From NCBI GenBank assembly GCA_000310025.1, contig FN649740.1, positions 5,209,634-5,273,633 of the forward strand: 64,000 nucleotides of DNA, written 5' to 3'. Of the stretch, positions 1 to 12,600 are shown piece by piece. Source of the DNA: Ectocarpus siliculosus (taxonomy: Eukaryota > Sar > Phaeophyceae > Ectocarpales > Ectocarpaceae). Both the position numbers and the translations under genes were made by a program. The notes under the pieces were generated by a model. It did no database searches and was not told the origin of the DNA. It saw only the letters and a list, made by a program, of their open reading frames with translations. The number at the start of each line of letters is the position of its first letter. Positions within the stretch are counted from its first letter, which is position 1.

Positions 1-530
1 CTATCTCTTCATCGAATCACCCCACACCCAATCCGTTTGCACCCGAGCTAAATCCGTGGGTGCAGATGACAGCGCCGGAGGTTTGACCTCGGTACGCCTG
101 CTACATCATGAGATACGTGCATGGGTGTCATCGGCCTCGGGTTGATGCACTTTCTTGTCAGTTGGACAGCAATGGAACAGTTTTGTTTCTCCGCTTGACA
201 TGAGCTCGTGGGCAACGGCTTCTATTTTGCACCCCAGGTAGGCGCCCATGGCTAGTATCTACCCACAGTGTTGAGGCAATACAGCTGGGGGAGGGATGCC
301 CCTTCGACAACTGCGTCATGCTCACTTTTCGCCACACCTTGGCATTTTCTGTGGACCAAGTGGCCGTTGTGCCTTTTTCAACTTCAAGCAGAAGAGAGGA
401 ACAACACGCCGCATTTTCAACATTCAAGATATTTCCCCCATAAATCGCGATACTGCAAATCTTCGCGGAGATATGTTGTGAGCAAATCTTGGGTCAAAAT
501 GCCAAGATATAATTGCAAGATTATGTTAAT
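1..530. other. Intergenic DNA, nothing recognised
   Basis: Short open frames on both strands overlap each other, show no recognisable domain, and have no consistent splice-site pattern. I see no gene, RNA or repeat here. Confidence 0.5.
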
Positions 531-1832
531 GTTTCCATAAAGAAGGGTCTTAGACCCATGTTTATGGTCGCCAAATCTTTGAAAAAAATCTTCAAATGTT
601 GTCAAACATTTGCGCGCGAATATCTGCCAGAGGAACATTTGAGTACCGTTTTTATGGGCAAAAAAATCTTTATCGTGTGGTTTCTCGAAATGCATCGCAC
701 GTGCGGCGGGAATCGTGGTCTACTGCTACCAAACGATTTGTGACAGACAAACCACAAATGCGTCATGGAAACTGAATGTAACGAGCTCGCCAAGGGCTCC
801 CCACAACCCTTGATGCACTGAGCTGATGCTGTGCCCGCCAATATGTGGCGATAGCGCTCCGGGCGTGCGAGAAAAAATGTTCTCGGTGTCAAAAAGAGAC
901 CAAAACGTGCGTCAGCGCTTCCCAACGGCAAAAAGTCGGCCGCTTGAGAGGACACGTGAGTACAAAACTATCCAGCTCTCGTGCTCTAGACCATCGATTC
1001 ATGTTTTGTCTTCTTGGGTGTCTTCTCCATCAACGACTCTCATCCGGTTGTGCGTGGGTTGGCAGTGGCCGCGCTCAGCCGGCAGGGAGGCACATCGTTA
1101 TGCGCGCAAAGTTGTGGACACAACGTTTTTTTCGGTCTATTTTTTCACTTGAATATAGAGCCCTTGTTCCTCCGTCCCAAAAAAGACTTTTTCAACACAT
1201 CGAGTTCACAGCGACGCGCCTCCCTGCCTGTTGAGTAAGTCCACTGCTGAACCACGCACACCCGGATGAGAGCCGTTGATGGAGAAGACACCCAAGAAGA
1301 CAAAACATGAATCGATGGACTAGAGGACGAGAGCTGGATAGTTTTGTACTCACCTCTCCTCTCAAGCAGCCGACTTTTTGCCGTTTGGAGACACAAACCA
1401 CGCTTTCTCCGTGCCCTCCAAACCACCCCTGTCTGTTTGTTTTTTTGTGCACGCTTGACGAGCTCCCGCCATGTATCAGCCGGCAAAACATTGACACGGT
1501 GACTCTAGGGTTGTCCGGATCCCTCTCTGAGCTTGCTACGTTGAGTGTGCGCTACGCAGTGGTTGGTGTTTAGGACGGAAGGGGCGGTCGTCTACTAATC
1601 CCGCCGCTCTTGGGAAACATTTTCGCGACCTGCCCCATTTCAAAATGTTTGAGAATATTTTGTCAAACGAGCGACTTTTGCCCCATTTCAAAATGTTTGA
1701 GAATATTTTGGCGAAGATTTTCTCCCATAAACAGTGAAACAAAATCTTTGTCCGCAAATGTTTGAAAATATAAACATTTTCGCAAAGATTTGGCGACCAT
1801 AAACATGGGTCTTAGGACGTTTCTTATGTTGT
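531..1832. mobile_element. Foldback (long inverted repeat) element, ~1.3 kb
   Basis: The two halves are inverted copies. The outer end at 541-585 (GGTCTTAGACCCATGTTTAT and onward) is the reverse complement of 1783-1820. Moving inward, the block at about 895-1090 (GTCTTCTTGGGTGTCTTCTC) pairs with 1205-1400 (GAGAAGACACCCAAGAAGAC). The arms are roughly 550-600 bp with scattered mismatches and flank a ~115-bp loop near 1090-1205. No credible protein is encoded. A 35-bp direct repeat lies in the right arm near 1635 and 1680. This is a non-autonomous foldback or MITE-like element. No clear target-site duplication was found. Confidence 0.75.
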
Positions 1833-3120
1833 GGCCGAGATTGAGCTGTGTCTCTTTAGTCCTTTTTACTTTTTTTTACTAAAAAGTTGAGCCTTTTTTA
1901 CTCGCGGAATGTTTCGTATTTGCGGGCCCATCTGTAAGCAAGCATCTTGACCGCGCTAACCGGCTGACCAATGAAGACGTCAGTCTCAGTGCGATGGAAA
2001 ACACACAATACAATGCGCATTTTCTACAGTAAACAATCTGGGACCCTGTGACCGAGTGTTGGGGGAGTCTACGCTACTCTCCGGATTATTAACAGATAGA
2101 TAGGTACGGTATGACAACAGAAGAAGAAAACTGCAGTTACTTGTTTGCCTTTTTATGGCTGCTACTACTTTGGGTGCACGTGGCGCGCTTTAAGCTGTCT
2201 GTCTGTGTGTGCAAGTGTGGCTTGCTTGTACATATAGCTATATACAGCCGTGAGACTACATACAATACTACACTACAGCAGTCAGTCTAGATCAGTACTC
2301 CGAAAGTTTAATGTTCGCATACTACACACACACAGTGTCTGTCGTCCTCCGGACCACATACGTACCGCAGAGGGATCCACACACAGCACACAGAGCTGAT
2401 CATGAGAACCAAACATGAGCGAGATGCATGTGATATGTTCGGAGTTCCGAGAGCCAGTTTTTTCTGTCACATTGAATGCCGCAAGTTGTCCGGCTTCCGT
2501 CTTCTCATTTATTTTCGGAAGAAATGTTTGTCGGCTACCGCACGCGCATACGGGGTGGCGTCCGCGTTACGACACCACACACAGGTGGTAGTAAACAGTA
2601 AACAGTCCACCAAACACACTCCTCATGCACCATCGCAAAATAAAGTAAGTGCACGAAAGGTAGGAACATGGGGATGTACTGCATGTATGTATGTGTAGGT
2701 TACTGCGATAGATATACGTACATGATTCGCGATACATGCATGCAGTAACGTGCGTCACGTGCAGGCGGTTGTCGTTTCTTCTTCAAAACTCATGTTCCGA
2801 GATAGGTTGAAGTTATCAAAACACACCGGCACATGGTGAAGAATGACAGAACACAAGTCCGTCTGTATTCTTTGAGGTCAACAGCTTGCCGCACGCGCAA
2901 TCCCAGCAGCATCGCGCAGCTGCAGAAAAAAATGCCGGCAGCACCACTCACAGCAAAGTTGCCATGCCTAAAGCGGTCACGCAACAACATATTACCACAT
3001 CCAGTGCGTACATGCACAGATGCGTGTTGCAGTGCACAATGCACAACAACAGCAGCAACAACACACCACACTCAAGTTCTCAAAAACACGGAAAGACGTT
3101 AGCCACCAATCGGATCGCTG
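1833..3120. other. Intergenic DNA, nothing recognised
   Basis: AT-rich to mixed composition with short CA/TG-rich stretches and no coherent coding frame. It is probably distal upstream sequence of the receptor kinase gene. Confidence 0.4.
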
Positions 3121-3491
3121 ATTCTTAGATTGGAGCGACAGTCCCGAGCGGACGGGCCCGAGGTGGAGAGAAAAAGTGCGACGACGTGGTTTTGAGCCGC
3201 CCCGCCGGCGCGTGCGGCTCGCCCGTCGCTGGACGCCCGGAGCCCCGAGCGGCGGCGTCTCGCTGAGAGGGCGCTCCCGGAGGGCTCCGCGGAGCGGGAG
3301 GGCGAGAGGCGGCCCCGGCGTCGCGGGCCAACACGCGACTCCAATCGTGTCGAGTTGAGAGTGGGCGCAATCCCGCCGCTTCGCTCTCGGGCGCCGAACG
3401 GAGGCCTGCGGCGCGCCCTCAGGCTTGAGCTAATTTTCCTTACCTCTGTACTGTTCTCCCCCGAATCGAGCAGCTTACGCGGGTTCGGGGC
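3121..3491 (+). promoter_or_regulatory. GC-rich 5' flank and probable 5' UTR of the receptor kinase gene
   Basis: Base composition rises sharply around 3130-3420, directly before the signal-peptide ATG at 3492. No TATA box is obvious. The overlapping minus-strand Arg/Pro-rich frames follow from the GC content and are not credible genes. Promoter function is inferred from position only. Confidence 0.35.
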
Positions 3492-3549
3492 ATGGAGGCA
3501 TTTATGGTCCTTCTGCCGGCTTTCTGCGCCTTGTCTGGCGCATCGGCAG
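3492..3549 (+). CDS. Exon 1 of receptor kinase: signal peptide
   Basis: The ATG at 3492 opens a short hydrophobic sequence (MEAFMVLLPAFCALSGASA) typical of a secretory signal peptide. It ends in phase 1 before a GTAGGT donor at 3550. The next exon supplies the two missing bases. No other start in this exon gives a hydrophobic leader. Confidence 0.75.
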
Positions 3550-6500
3550 GTAGGTGGATGCTACCAGGAAGTGAATGGTTCGCTTCGGTCATCATACGTG
3601 AGTACGATCTGGTGGTGGTGCGATGCTGTGTCGGCTACGAACTAGCGATTCTAGTAAACTCGATCCTGTTTCAAAGCTTGGAACAACCCTTGGTCGCCCT
3701 CCCGCTCTGCGTGCTCTGTTCGTTTGCAGTTAGTCCGTGCCTCGATCCTACCGACGCCGACTACAGCTGTGAGGTCGATGAAGACGGATATCTGTGAGTC
3801 TGTTCGTGGGTCTACGGACATGGTTGGTTTGGATATGTTAGCCGTACGTACAAGTGTGACGCAGATGGTGTAGAACCTTTTAGGTAGGGGTACGGTGATG
3901 ATGCACCGGGGCCCCCTTTTGTTGTGTGCAGCAGCCCTGCTGCCACTCCTCCTTTCTGAGCACGACAGCGCCCTGGGTACGGGCGTTGCCTCACGGTCTG
4001 AAGTTAATACACTACACAAACAATACCCGATAAGTACGCGGAGTACGGCCGACAAACACTCTAGAGTTTGTCCCTCGAGGGATAGCCGCATCGGGAGATG
4101 GCTGTGTCGACAAACACTCTAGAGTTTGTCCCTCGAGGGATAGCCGCATCGGGAGATGGCTGTGTCGGACAGCGGTTCGGTCGAAGGGCTGGGGGAAGAG
4201 ACCTCAGCCATGCAACAGCAACACGCCGAGGACCCGGCGATTGCGAGACTGGAGGGCCAGTTATAGCAGCTGATGAGCATAGTAATGGAGCTTAAGAGGA
4301 AGGAGCCTGGCGACGCCGTGGCGGGCGATGCCAGTAGGGGCGGCGGTGCTGCCGTCCCAAGCCAGAGAGAGTCCTTGCCGTCAGAGGGCGGCGGGGCATT
4401 TTCCCGGGAAGCGACCCGTGATGGGCCAAATCACCCGCGGGAAAGCCGCTGGGACAACATACCGGGAGCGAGTCCTGGGGTTCCAGGGAGAGTGGGGCCT
4501 GGCGTAGGAGCTGACCGCGGGGAAGCGAGGGGGTTAAACCCCCCAGGTGAGATACCCGCAACTCGTGGTAACGGTGATTACATCGATAGCTTCAATCACT
4601 CGAAGAAAGTGAACGTGGTGGCCCCTCGCCTTGAGGGGGGCCGCAGCAGCGGATTTAGCACGTGGCGAAAAGCTTTCATCCAGGCCGCTAAGACCGTGGA
4701 ACTAGACGGTCAATTCATCGGGAGTACTGAGAGACATGCCCCCGTGGGCGACCCGAATATGCCCACCTCCACACTTTACAACGACTTGCGCTACACTAGG
4801 AGCGAGGTCGCACATGGGCTCGCCGCGTTCCACTTCATCACTACCGCCGTGGTGAAAGAAACCGACAAAGCGGTCGTCAGTAGTTGTGTGACGGCGAAGG
4901 GGGTCCTTACGGAGCTTGAAAAAGTTTACGACCCCGAGTCGCAGGGATCCAAACAAGCCCTGATGAAAGAGATGTTCCGCTTCTCGATCCCGGCACACAG
5001 CAGCAGCAATCCAATCGAGCACCTAAGCAAGCTCGAGCAGATATACATGCGCCTACGCGAAAAGGGGCTCAACGCTGACACACCATTTGTCCTCGCACAC
5101 TTCGTCGACTCGCTTCCACCCGAGTACCAACAAGCGAAGTTCCTGTTGGAGACGGCGACAAAGCTGGACAGGGGCGACATCGTCAGGATCGTAAGCACGG
5201 TGCACGCGAGCCTCCCGGAGGGGAGGAAGGCCCCGATGGGCCAGCACAAGGCGGAGCATGCTTTCCTCGCGAGCGACGGTAACAGCAGGGGTGGAGCGCC
5301 CGGCCGCAGCAGCGGCGGCCGCAACAAGGGTGGCGGCGGCGGTGGTGGCGGCCAGAAGGGGAAAGGGGGTGGCAGCAAGGGCGGTGGGGGCGGTGGTGGT
5401 GGCAACAGCGGCGGAGGCGGCGGCGGCGGTGCAAGTAGCATGCACGGCCGCTGCTTCCGGTGCGGAGAAAACGGTCACCAGGCGGCCGCCTGTACCAAGC
5501 CCGAGCCCCTGCGATGCGAGAAGTGCCTGGGCTACGGACACGACAAGAGCACGTGCTCGTCCGAGCAGGCGGTGATCGCGGTGGAGCTGCCGGTCTTGGA
5601 CGCCACCCACTGGACGTGGCAGAGGAGGCGCTAGTGGTCCGCGACTTCACAGGCGAGTGGAACAGAGTCGTTGATCGAGGGGGTGTAGAGCAGGCCAGGC
5701 AGGAAAGGTTTGTGGCCGATACCGGCGCAACCAACCACATGTTCCCGAGCGCTAACGCGTTCGACAACTACCATGAGTGCGATCGACGTTTGATTGTCGC
5801 CGCAGGGAAGCAAGCCTTCGCCATCGTAGGGTATGGCGACGTGAGGGTGACCATCGGTTCTCGCGTTGGGACCACAGACCTGTTGTTGAAACGGGTCGCT
5901 CATGTGCCGGTGCTCAACTACAACCTCGTGTCCCTCACAGCCCTCTTGAAACAAACCAGGGCCGCTTAGCCGCAGACGAGCACGAGTTGGAGGTGTTCGT
6001 TGGTGGGGGGGAGTCGGTGTACTTCCCTCTATGGGGGGACCTGTTCGTTCAGACTGGTCACCGCATAGAGTCGGGTAGGGAACTAGCCTGTGCCATAATT
6101 GCTCCTGGTAACGCGAAAGCGAACCGCACCCCCGTTGACGTCAACGACTTCCACTGCGCGCACGGCCACTCCCACGAGGTGCTGCTGAAGAACACGGCGA
6201 AGCAGCAAGGAGTGACGCTGGTGGGCCAGCTCCGGGAGTGCATGGGGTGCTCGACGGCAAAGGGGCTATCCAAGCCCATCCCCAACAGGACGTCAACCCG
6301 AGCACCGCTGCCTCCCATTGCAGAGGAGGACGAGGAGCTCACGACTGGGGAGCACGAGGGCGGGGGGGGTGCGTCATGCCACGGTGGAGGGAGGGCGGAG
6401 GGAGAACTTGAGGATGGAGGTTTCCACCTTGACACGACGGCAAACCCGGGGCCCGCGGAGCCGCCCGCGCGCGATGCGCCGGCGGTGCCGCCGGCCGCGC

Positions 6501-6623
6501 CCCAGGATTCGGGCGCGGGCGACGCTGGCGATGGCGCCCCCTCGAGCAGGGAGGGCGCGAGCGTCGCCCCATCTACCACGTCGACCGGGATGGCCGATGT
6601 GGGCGGCGGCGAGGACGACCGCC

Positions 6624-6689
<66 letters not shown>

Positions 6690-9600
6690 GTGGCGGCAGC
6701 GACAGCGGCAGCGACACGGATATTCCGGCGCTCCGCGGGCCCGAGGAACGGAGGCTCGCCCGCTTTGGCGAGCCGGCCGAACTCACCAGCCGCCGACTCA
6801 GGGAGAACCCTCGCCGGAACACGAGGTACGAGTCGTCAACGAGTGCCGAAGGTCTGCTCGCCCGCCATGCATCGGCGGCCGGGCTGCCCACCCTGCCCAT
6901 CAACAGCACGGAGGAGTACACCCACTGGATGCTCGCGTGTGTGGTCGACGTGGTGGAAGGGCTAGAGGCGAGGGCGGTGCAAGCGCTGCTGTGCGAGCGC
7001 GCGGAGGAGGCCAACATCGCGCGCCAAGAGGCCGAGGACTTCCTGCTGGGAGCGGAGGACCTCGTGCTCAACTCTCCAGACGCCTTCGTGAGGGCCCTGG
7101 CGTCGACCGAGCTGAGTACAGAATCCCCCATAGGCAAGCGTCCGAGTGACGTTGAATCCCCCCCCATGACCGTAGCCGGCGTGGCCAAGTCTGTGTACAG
7201 AGAGGGGTGGGAACAGGCCATGAGGGAAGAGTTCGATGGGCACTTGGACACGGGAACGTTTTCATTCGTAGACGGTACGCCAGAGGGGCGTAGACCTGTG
7301 AGTTCTAAGTGGCGTTTTACTTGGAAGACGAACAAGGAGGGGAAAATCGAGAAGTTCAAAGCGCGTCTGGTCGCTAGGGGTTTTTCGCAAATTCCGAATG
7401 TGTACTTCTACTCATCCTCCCCTTGCCCATCATCCGCATCCATTAAACTGATGCTTGCGGTAGCCAATGAGAAATCATTGAAACTCAACCACTGGGATGT
7501 CAAGCAGGCGTTTACACACGCTACGTTAGACGAGGATGTGTTCTTGAGGCTCCCCGCGGGGTGCGGGGAAAAATCCCACAAAGTTGTGAAGGCTGAGCGT
7601 GCTATTTACGGCTTGAAGCAGAGCGGCAGGCAGTGGGGGTACCACGCTGCCGACACGCTTGTAGAAAACGGGTTCGAGCAGTGCAAGGCGGACCCGTGCG
7701 TCTTCCGCAAGATGAAAGACGATGTCGTGGTGATGATTATCGTGATTTATGTGGATGACATTTTGGTGGCTGGGTCTGATGATGATTGCAAGGAGTTGCT
7801 CGCTTCCCTCAACAAGGCATTCCCCACCAAAGACCTTGGAGAGTGTGTGTGGTTCGACGGGTGTGCCGTTGAGAGAGACCTAGAGGCTGGGACCCTTAGA
7901 ATCTCCCAAACCGCGTACATTGACAGCATCGTGAATCGCTTTGATGTGCAATCGACCTCCCCCATCCCTGCTTCCCCTGGTGCCGACCTAGGACCGAAGC
8001 GAGATGACGAAAGTGGAGGGGAGTGGCCGGTGAGGGAGGCCATCGGCAGCATGATGTGGGTGTCGACGTTCTCGCGCCCGGACATCTCGTTCGCTGTGCG
8101 TGCGGTAGCGCGCCACGCCCATGCCCCTGCCGAGAGGCACTGGAAGGCGATACGGAAGATCCTCGCCTACCTCAAAGAGACGAGGGACCTCGGGATCACC
8201 TATAAACGGGGATCGGGGCTGGGGCTGGCGGTGTACGTGGACGCTAGCTACGCCGACGCTGAGGATAGACGTTCGGTGTCAGGGCTGGCAACAACGGTTG
8301 GAGGAACCGTCATCAGCCACGGTAACAAGACGCAAGCTATCGTATCTTTGTCGTCTACGGAGGCAGAGTACATTGCTGCAGGGGAGGGTGTGAAACAAGC
8401 TTTGTTTGTGCGTGCAGTGCTCTCGTTTATTGCCCCAGAGACCAGTGGCGGTAGCATTCAGGTCCTTGAGGACAATCAGGGGGCCATGGCCTTGGTGCAG
8501 AACCCCCTTAGCTCAGCGCGTAGCAAGCACATCGACGTGCGGTACCACTTCATTCGTGGATTGTTTAGGTCGGGTGACATCTCGATCAAGTTTGTGTCGA
8601 CGTCGGAGCAACATGCAGACATGCTCACCAAGGCTCTTAGCAAGAGCAACCTGCAGTACCACCGGAAAAAGCTGATGAATTTGCCGGAGCTTCTGTAGGA
8701 TTTTTTAGCGCTTGGGGAAGGTCATGTATACCATGCGGGGAAAGATGCATTACTGTCGCGGGCTGTGTCCCTTGGCAAGAGTAGGAGGCTTGCCTTGCAT
8801 TCTTGTCTTCGCCTTGGCCTTCCTGATAAGTGCGGCCGTTGTGATCCGCCGTGATAGCAATGGTTTGTGTTGGATGGGGTTTATTTTCGAGGGGTTTTGC
8901 CCGGGCGCCGGGTTTCCCCTCGACCACCGTATTGGCATTTTATTGATGTATCCGGGGTGTTTTTGCCCCACTGATGGTTAGTCACTTGCGTGAAGAACCA
9001 GGGAGGGTGTTCGTGGGTCTACGGACATGGTTTGGATATGTTAGCCGTACGTACAAGTGTGACGCAGATGGTGTAGAACCTTTTAGGTAGGGGTACGGTG
9101 ATGATGCACCGGGGCCCCCTTTTGTTGTGTGCAGCAGCCCTGCTGCCACTCCTCCTTTCTGCGCACGACAGCGCCCTGGGTACGGGCGTTGCCTCACCGT
9201 CTGAAGTTAATACACTACACAAACAATACCCGATAAGTACGCGGAGTACGGCCGACAAACAGAGTCTACCTCTGGCTCTTACCCTGCGAAGACCACAATT
9301 GAGATGTCGCTGGCATGATTATATTTTCTGTACTCGGCGTGGACGGACGCAGAACGTTTGAGCTGGCTTAGCGAATGCCTTGCAGTATCATTGAATCCCG
9401 CTTTGCCTCTTTTTAATACATTTCGGCAGCATTTTACAGCATCTTCGCGAGGAATTCCCACCGCCCTAGAATTGCAGTGCGTCACCGCACCGCGGACTAA
9501 TAATCAAGACATGACCCTCAATTTGTTTTTCTTGTGCGATCATACCATAGGTATCTCTACGACTGCGGTATAACTGATGAAGACGTCGACGGGGGTGATC

Positions 9601-12600
9601 TCGCGTCATGCCTGGACAACGCAGGGCAAGAACTGGTCGTGGAACTGTGAGTGCCATGATTCACGGGATGGTACGTTAACCATGTGCTTGACGAACTGCT
9701 TCACTTCCAGCGCTCGATGGATGAATCCCGTCATGTTGTGAATCTGGTTACGAGCCATGCGCAAAAATATTTCGGTCTGTTCGTTGGATCCCTCTATTAC
9801 GAGTGGTTGGTTCAACCAGCAGTGTATCCGAGCGTCGTCCGTGCACATGGATTGGTGGGTCGTGGCGTGTACGTCAGTGCTGATGATTTTCCCCGGCTTA
9901 CTGAGGTGTCTTGTGTGCTCCGTCGGTCGCTCCCCCGACACCGGAAGATGGCTATATGGCAACGCTCTCACCGCCCTACCGGCGGGGATCTTCGAGGGCT
10001 TGACGGCGCTGGCTGAGCTGTGAGTTGCTGTACGACGCGGGGGTGCCTTTCTGCGTTCTATAGAGCGAACACGAAAGTTTAACGAGTGTTGTCGGTGCAC
10101 GTCGGGCTGCTGTGGAGAGGTACGTCCGCACAACTTTTCCTTTCGGCTGGACAGTCGCATATGCCACGTGATGGCTTTGATTGGAGAGCCCTGCGATACC
10201 TAGAGCGTTCCCGATCTCCCTCTCTGACCCATTGCAGCTGAGGTCCAACTGCCGGCTCGAACGATCGATGCCGTCTGTTGCGAGTGGTTGGTTCGACCAT
10301 TAGTGTATCCGAGCGTCGTCCGTGCACACGGGTGGGCTGGTCGGTGGCGTGTACGTCAGTGCTGATGATTTTCCCCGGTTTACTGAGTTGTCTTGTGTGC
10401 TCCGTTGGTCGCTTTCCCCGACACCGGAAGATCGCTGGGCAACAACGCTCTCACCACCCTGCCGGCGGGGATCTTCGAGGGCTTGACGGCGCTGGAACTT
10501 CTGTGAGTTGCCGTACGACGCGGGGGTGTCTTTCGGCGTTCTACAGAGCGAACATGAACTTTTAACGAGTGTTATCGGTGCACGTCTGGTTGCTGTGGGG
10601 AGGACGTCCGCACAATATTTCACTTGGGCTGTGCAGTCGCATATGCCACGTGATGGCTTTGATTGGAGAGCCCTGCGATGCCTAGAGCGTTCCCGGTCTT
10701 CCTCTCTGACCCAATGCAGCTGAGGTCCAGCCGGCGACTCGAATGATGGATGCCGTCTGTTGCGAGGAGTTGGTTCAACCATCAGTGTATCCGAGCGTCG
10801 TCCGTGCACATGGGTGGGCTGGTCGGTGGCGTGTACGGCAGTGCTGATGATTTTCCCCGGCTTACTGAGGTGTCTTGTGTGCTCCGTCGGTCGCTTACCC
10901 GACACCGGAAGGTGGCTACATGGCAACGCTCTCACCACCCTGCCGGCGGGGATCTTCGAGGGCTTCACGGCGCTGGCTGAGCTGTGAGTTGCTGTACGAC
11001 GCGGGGGTGTCTTTCTGCGTTCTACAGAGCGAACAAGAAATTTTAACGATTGTCGTCGGTGCACGTTTGGTTGCTGTGGAGAGGACGTCCGCATACGTTT
11101 TCCTTTGGGCTGGGCAGTCGCATATGCCACGTGATGGCTTTGATTGGAGAACCCTGCGATGCCTAGAGCGTTCCCGATCCCCATTGCAGCTGAGGTCTAG
11201 CCGCCGGCTCGAATGATCGATGCCGTCGGTTGCGAGTGGTTGGTTGAACCATCAGTGTATCCGAGCGTCGTCCGTGCACATGGGTGGGCTGGTCGTGGCG
11301 GGTACGTCAGTGCTGATGATTTTCCCCGGTTTACTGAGTTGTCTTGTGTGCTCCGTTGGTCGCTTTCCCCGACACCGGAAGGTCGCTTGGAAACAACGCT
11401 CTCACCACCCTGCCGGCGGGGATCTTCGAGGGCTTGACGGCGCTGGAACTTCTGTGAGTTGCCGTACGACGCGGGGGTGTCTTTCTGCGTTCTACAGAGC
11501 GAACACGAAATTTTTACGAGTGTTGTCGGTGCACGTTTGGTTGCTGTGGAGAGGTACGTACGCACTTTTTTTTGTGTGGGCTGGACAGTCGCATATGCCA
11601 CGTGATGGCTTTGATTGGAGAACCCTGCGATGCCTAGAGCGTACCCGATCTCCCTCTCTGACCCATTGCAGCTGCGGTCCAGCCGCCGGCTCGAATGATC
11701 GATGCCGTCAGTTGCGAGTGGTTGGTTCAACCATTAGTGTATCCGAGCGTCGTCCGTGCACATGGGTGGGCTGGTCGGTGGCATGTACGGCAGTGCTGAT
11801 GAATTTCCCCGGCTTACTGAGGTGTCTTGTGTGCTCCGTCGGTNNNNNNNNNNNNNNNNNNNNNNNNNNNNNNNNNNNNNNNNNNNNNNNNNNNNNNNNN
11901 NNNNNNNNNNNNNNNNNNNNNNNNNNNNNNNNNNNNNNNNNNNTGTCTTGTGTGCTCCGTCGGTCGCTCCCCCGACACCGGAAGATGGCTATATGGCAAC
12001 GCTCTCACCGCCCTACCGGCGGGGATCTTCGAGGGCTTGACGGCGCTGGCTGAGCTGTGAGTTGCTGTACGACGCGGGGGTGCCTTTCTGCGTTCTATAG
12101 AGCGAACACGAAAGTTTAACGAGTGTTGTCGGTGCACGTCGGGCTGCTGTGGAGAGGTACGTCCTCACAACTTTTCCTTTCGGCTGGACAGTCGCATATG
12201 CCACGTGATGGCTTTGATTGGAGAGCCCTGCGATGCCTAGAGCGTTCCCGATCTCCCTCTCTGACCCAATGCAGCTGAGGTCCAGCCGCCGGCTCGAGTG
12301 ATCGATGCCGTCGGTTGCGAGTGGTTGGTTCAACCATCAGTGTATCCGAGCGTCGTCCGTGCACACGGGTGGGCTGGTCGTGGCGTGTACGTCAGCGCTG
12401 ATGAGTTTCCCGGTTTACTGAGTTGTCTTGTGTGCTCCGTTGGTCGCTTTCCCCGACACCGGAAGGTACCTTTATGACAACGCTCTCACCACCCTGCCGG
12501 CGGGGATCTTCGAGGGCTTCACGGCGCTGGAACTTCTGTGAGTTGCTGTACGACGCGGGGGTGTCTTTCTGCGTTCTACAGAGCGAACACAAAATTTTAA

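Larger units (their letters stand above)
3801..9261 (+). mobile_element. Ty1/copia LTR retrotransposon, near-complete but defective
   Basis: A 5.46-kb element with LTRs of 258 and 254 bp that begin TGTTCG and end AACA. The LTRs differ by a 4-bp indel and about two substitutions, so the insertion is young. It carries gag with two zinc knuckles, an aspartic protease, the integrase zinc-binding segment, reverse transcriptase and RNase H, in the copia order. Defects are an in-frame TAG early in gag, frame breaks between gag and protease and between protease and pol, and no integrase catalytic core. It lies in intron 2 of the receptor kinase gene, in the same orientation. It could move only with help from intact relatives. 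Confidence 0.93.

Noticed and set aside
6058-7359. 433-codon open frame on the minus strand
   Set aside because: It lies antisense to copia pol; its Ser/Leu/Pro-rich composition mirrors the GC-rich, AGC-repeat sense strand and no domain is visible.
10300-11184. Long minus-strand frames repeated through 9.6-15.5 kb
   Set aside because: They recur because the LRR units are tandem copies. They are antisense to the phase-consistent LRR exons and have no domain.
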